Part shown: in pieces, positions 61,441 to 64,000 of the stretch
How positions within the stretch are numbered: position 1 is the stretch's first letter
Layout: each line of letters begins with the position of its first letter
NCBI GenBank assembly: GCA_007922305.1
Contig: ML677351.1
Span: 10,445,558 to 10,509,557, forward strand
Reading direction: 5' to 3'
Source of the DNA: Dermatemys mawii
Taxonomy: Eukaryota; Chordata; Testudines; Dermatemydidae
DNA length: 64,000 nt
The notes under the pieces: model-generated
Database searches by the model: none
Told to the model about the DNA's origin: nothing
What the model saw: the letters and a program-made list of their open reading frames with translations, nothing else
Position numbers and translations under genes: made by a program

Positions 61441-62134
61441 CAATAAAAGCTTTGTTATCCGGCATGTTGGGGAGATGGAGGGTGCCAGTTAATTAAAAAT
61501 TCCAGTTAACTAAGAGTTATACTTACCAATGGAATACCAATTTTCAAAGAATTAGAATACAACAAAATTAATAAAGTATAAAATAGTATACAGATACTCA
61601 CCAATCCAGTAGCAGTACTGCATTGGAGAGTGGTTGGTTTGTTGAGGGGCATACAGGAAAAGTTTTCTATATAGTAGATTATTTTATGATACTACATATC
61701 ACTATGGGCAGCACATCATATACACCCAGATCATTTAAAAAAATACATGTAACACTAAAATGATACTGAACGTAATTTATTTTTTCTTTGATGATTCAGA
61801 AGGCACTTCAGGATCTTACAGTGCCTCTGGGTCGTCATCATCAATATCAATTATCGTTGTAGATGTAGAAGGTGTAGAAGATTGGGCTGAATCTGTAATG
61901 ACCCTATGACACACTCTGGAAGCTGCTTTTTTGAATAAATCCCTAATATCAGCTTGCTTACTTGCTTCTGCCTCTTTTCCATAAAACCAGATGGCAGAAT
62001 GTGCAATTGCATAACCTCCTGGGCAGTTTACTAGTCCCAGTTACTAGACTGAAGATTTGTACTGGCAGATATCAGAAATGCTGGTTAATAGAGCTTTCTG
62101 GTTGATAAAGTGCTTGATAACATAGCTTTCATTG
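61441..62134 (-). mobile_element. pogo/Tigger-like DNA transposon, internally deleted
   Basis: The terminal inverted repeats are CAATAAAAGCTTTGTTATCC at the left and CAATGAAAGCTATGTTATCA read inward from the right. Each is preceded by TA (61439-61440 and 62135-62136), the target duplication of Tc1/mariner-pogo elements. At 694 bp it is far shorter than an autonomous Tigger. Sub-terminal words GCCAGTTAATTAAAAATTCC / GCTGGTTAATAGAGC add to the palindromic ends. It still encodes the C-terminal part of the transposase on the minus strand (separate entry). Confidence 0.85.
61816..62040 (-). pseudogene. pogo/Tigger transposase C-terminal remnant, 74 open codons
   Basis: A frame without ATG runs open on the minus strand from just after a TAA (62043-62041) to a TAA at 61818-61816. 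It reads through [19 protein letters not shown], then KKAASR, a Ser/Thr-rich linker, and an acidic end [18 protein letters not shown] resembles a degenerate PIP box (Q-x-x-I-x-x-aromatic-aromatic, here L-F). The Drosophila pogo transposase is known to bind PCNA through such a motif near its C terminus, so the position fits. The acidic tail is typical of the Tigger C-terminal region. The catalytic DDD core and N-terminal HTH domains are absent, lost in the internal deletion. It cannot transpose by itself. Confidence 0.65.
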
Positions 62135-62241
62135 TACTTCAATATAGCTCATCTTCTGGAAGCCAAGACAGGAGACAGACTTTTTTTATGTAACTGAGTT
62201 AAAGAAGAGACACAATCCACAGGTACAGAATAAAAGGGCAG

Positions 62242-62400
62242 TCAGGCCCTGATTCAGGAAACTAGCAAGCATGTGCTTAAGTCTTTGCCGACTGAAAAAA
62301 GCACGTAAGTATATGCAAGATACATTGACTTCAATGGGACTTAAATATGTGTTTAACTATAAATCACATGCTTAAGAATTCGCTTGATTGGAGCCCGTGG
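62242..62400. repeat. Palindromic amniote repeat, well-preserved copy
   Basis: Left half CAGGCCCTGATTCAGGAAAC, GCATGTGCTTAAGTCTTTGC, GCACGTAAGTATATGCA; centre CATTGACTTCAATGGGACTT; right half AACTATAAATCACATGCTTA, GAATTCGCTTGATTGGAGCCC. The halves mirror each other around the TTGACTTCAATGG core. This is the structure of a non-autonomous DNA transposon. The same family supplies the fragments at 12601, 28305 and 54725. Confidence 0.65.
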
Positions 62401-63449
62401 TAGAATGGTTTCACTTACCTTACGCTGAGAAAAAAGGAAAGAAATACTAAAGTCCTAAATCTGGGCTTTGTATTGAGGGGAATGACCAATTTAACAAAAG
62501 TGTCAGAGGAGGAAGCAAAGGAAAGCCTGAATAGAGAACCAATGCCAGTCTCTCTTTTGATAAAAAGGACATCAGCAATGCAATCTGCTGTTTATACAGA
62601 AAAAAAGTTTTAGCACAAAAAAAAAGGTGTATACACATATGGAAACATCTGTGCTAAGAAGCCACTTGAAAAATTACTGTGCTATAATGTGAGAAGGAAA
62701 CATCTGTTTAATGCTCTGCAGACTCTTAGCAACACAAGAAGAAGGATTTTAAAGTAATACTGCAATATATATGTATATATATGTTGCATATTCTACTATA
62801 GAATGTTTCAATATATTTCTAATATTCCAATGTCATTTCTTATTTGAAATATGTTTCTTGTTTAAGGAAACTTTACCCTAGATTGCTTTGAGAGGACATG
62901 AGATAGCTGATGTAATGCTCTATGTGCTTACATTGTTACAAACATTAGGAAAGTAATTACAGCAAATGAACATATGTCATTTTTTAAATGAGCATTAGTC
63001 AGTTTATGAACACTGATAAATGTTATTTAATTAACAGATAGTAAACATTAATGTTGTTCCATTTATTTTAGTAGTCACAATCATTTAATCCATAGTAAGT
63101 GTAGAGTTCTGATTATGATTTTAAAATCACATTCACTTTCAGTGTGTTTATAAATCATTTATAAGCCTATTACCGACATAAATGTCAGTTAGTAAGCAGA
63201 TAACAACAGTATAATATATTGTTGATTTTATTGTATTTCATATTCAATTAATATATTATTTATACATGTTTGGGGGAATCCTTTATAGTGATAGGTTAAT
63301 AAGAAACTACAGCTATAATTTATTGAGAGTTCTGATAGACTCAACCAAGTTAGAGAAAAGGACAGCATACAGGATGAAACTTGTCCTCTGACTCAGGCCA
63401 ACCCTTAAGTATATGCTTAACTAAAAACATTTCATAGACTCCTTCAAAC
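62401..63449. other. No gene seen; AT-rich with (TA)n tract
   Basis: Contains an imperfect (TA)n/(ATATG) tract at about 62766-62785. No exon or repeat family recognised. Confidence 0.5.
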
Positions 63450-64000
63450 ATGCAATAATCCAGCCAGCACTGAAGAAATGTACCCTGGATACAGTGGTTC
63501 TAGCCACCCATCACCTAGAATTAAACCTTCTATTCCTGAGCAAGATCAGAGAAGCTAGCCAATGGCAATGACAAGATCATCTAACTTAAGCCAATATCCT
63601 AGACTTGGCATAATCTGGATTCAGGCCAGAACATGGGATGGAAACAGTGTTAGGGGCATTGATGGATGATCTGCTGTCAATGAATAAGGGCAGACATCCA
63701 TTCTCATTCTCCTGGACATTGCTTCAGAATCTGACACTTTTAACAGTGAGATAACGCTATTCCACCTGAGAGAAATGGAATGGATACAGAGAAGGTGCAA
63801 AAATGGTTTAAGCCCTTCTTGAAGGGGTGCACTGACAATTACAATGGGAAATTGCACCTCTGCTGTAAGAGCCCTCACTCTGAGGAGTCCTAACAGGATT
63901 AAATTTCTGTCTGGCCCTATTCAACATCTATATGTAGTTACTAGATAATTTGGTTAGATTACATTGATTCCAAGTATCAGCAATAGGCAGATAACACATC
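63450..64000 (+). mobile_element. L2-type LINE reverse-transcriptase relic, runs off window
   Basis: Translation gives AIIQPALKKCTLDTVVLATH and LLFLSKIREA (63453-63550), then SGFRPEHGMETVLGALMDDL (63620-63680). A frame change leads to FLILLDIASESDTF, in which the usual DLSAAFDT catalytic block has decayed. Near 63910-64000 come SVWPYSTSI-type and YQQADNT-type remnants of the FNIYxxPL and YADDTQ boxes. Order and spacing match the L2/CR1-group reverse transcriptase. Stops and frame changes make it dead. Its 3' end lies beyond the window. Confidence 0.8.

Overview
The window reads as vertebrate nuclear DNA, most likely from a turtle (another sauropsid such as a crocodilian is not excluded). The reasons are several CR1 LINE copies, one ending in the typical CR1 tail with ATTCTATG-like octamers; several short elements whose termini carry a GTCTACA-type motif; a PIF/Harbinger transposon with both of its genes; a CORE-SINE (MIR-type) copy; an L2-type reverse-transcriptase relic; and AT-rich sequence between them. 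A run of exactly 100 N (37852-37951) marks a draft-assembly gap. I found no intact cellular protein gene, tRNA, rRNA or CRISPR array. The longest open frames fall in G/C-skewed repeats or long terminal repeats (LTRs). I read the window as a gene desert or the inside of a very large intron.

Layout. 1-164 is the 3' end of an LTR whose relative lies at 55066-56040. 2914-3359 is a solo LTR with a perfect 5-bp target duplication. 5765-8320 is a long CR1 copy split by a 266-bp MITE (6841-7106). 9043-9384 is an antisense CR1 3' end. 14654-14956 is a GC-rich terminal-inverted-repeat element. 17225-18245 is an old composite repeat with a tRNA-like B box. 21085-21691 is a G-rich hAT-like element. 22047-23236 is a long antisense retroviral-type LTR. 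24415-26340 is a stack: a CR1 reverse-transcriptase fragment, then an antisense LINE 3' end with a C2H2 finger, itself split by a solo LTR. 31771-31991 and 37745-37991 are head-to-head (fold-back) repeats, the second flanked by a perfect 14-bp duplication. 34577-37560 is an old CR1 apparently split by an antisense gag-like retroelement relic. 40935-44597 is a PIF/Harbinger element with a broken transposase (+) and a broken Myb/SANT-like protein (-), plus a nested CR1. 61441-62134 is a pogo/Tigger-like element that keeps a 74-codon open C-terminal transposase segment. 63450-64000 is an L2-type relic that runs off the window.

These parts do not work together as a pathway. What the window offers is a readable order of insertions, two perfect hairpins, fold-back repeats and one odd mosaic duplication. 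Family names come from recognising conserved motifs and from memory of reptile repeats, not from a search. Boundaries marked by terminal inverted repeats and target duplications were read directly from the sequence and are firmer than the names.
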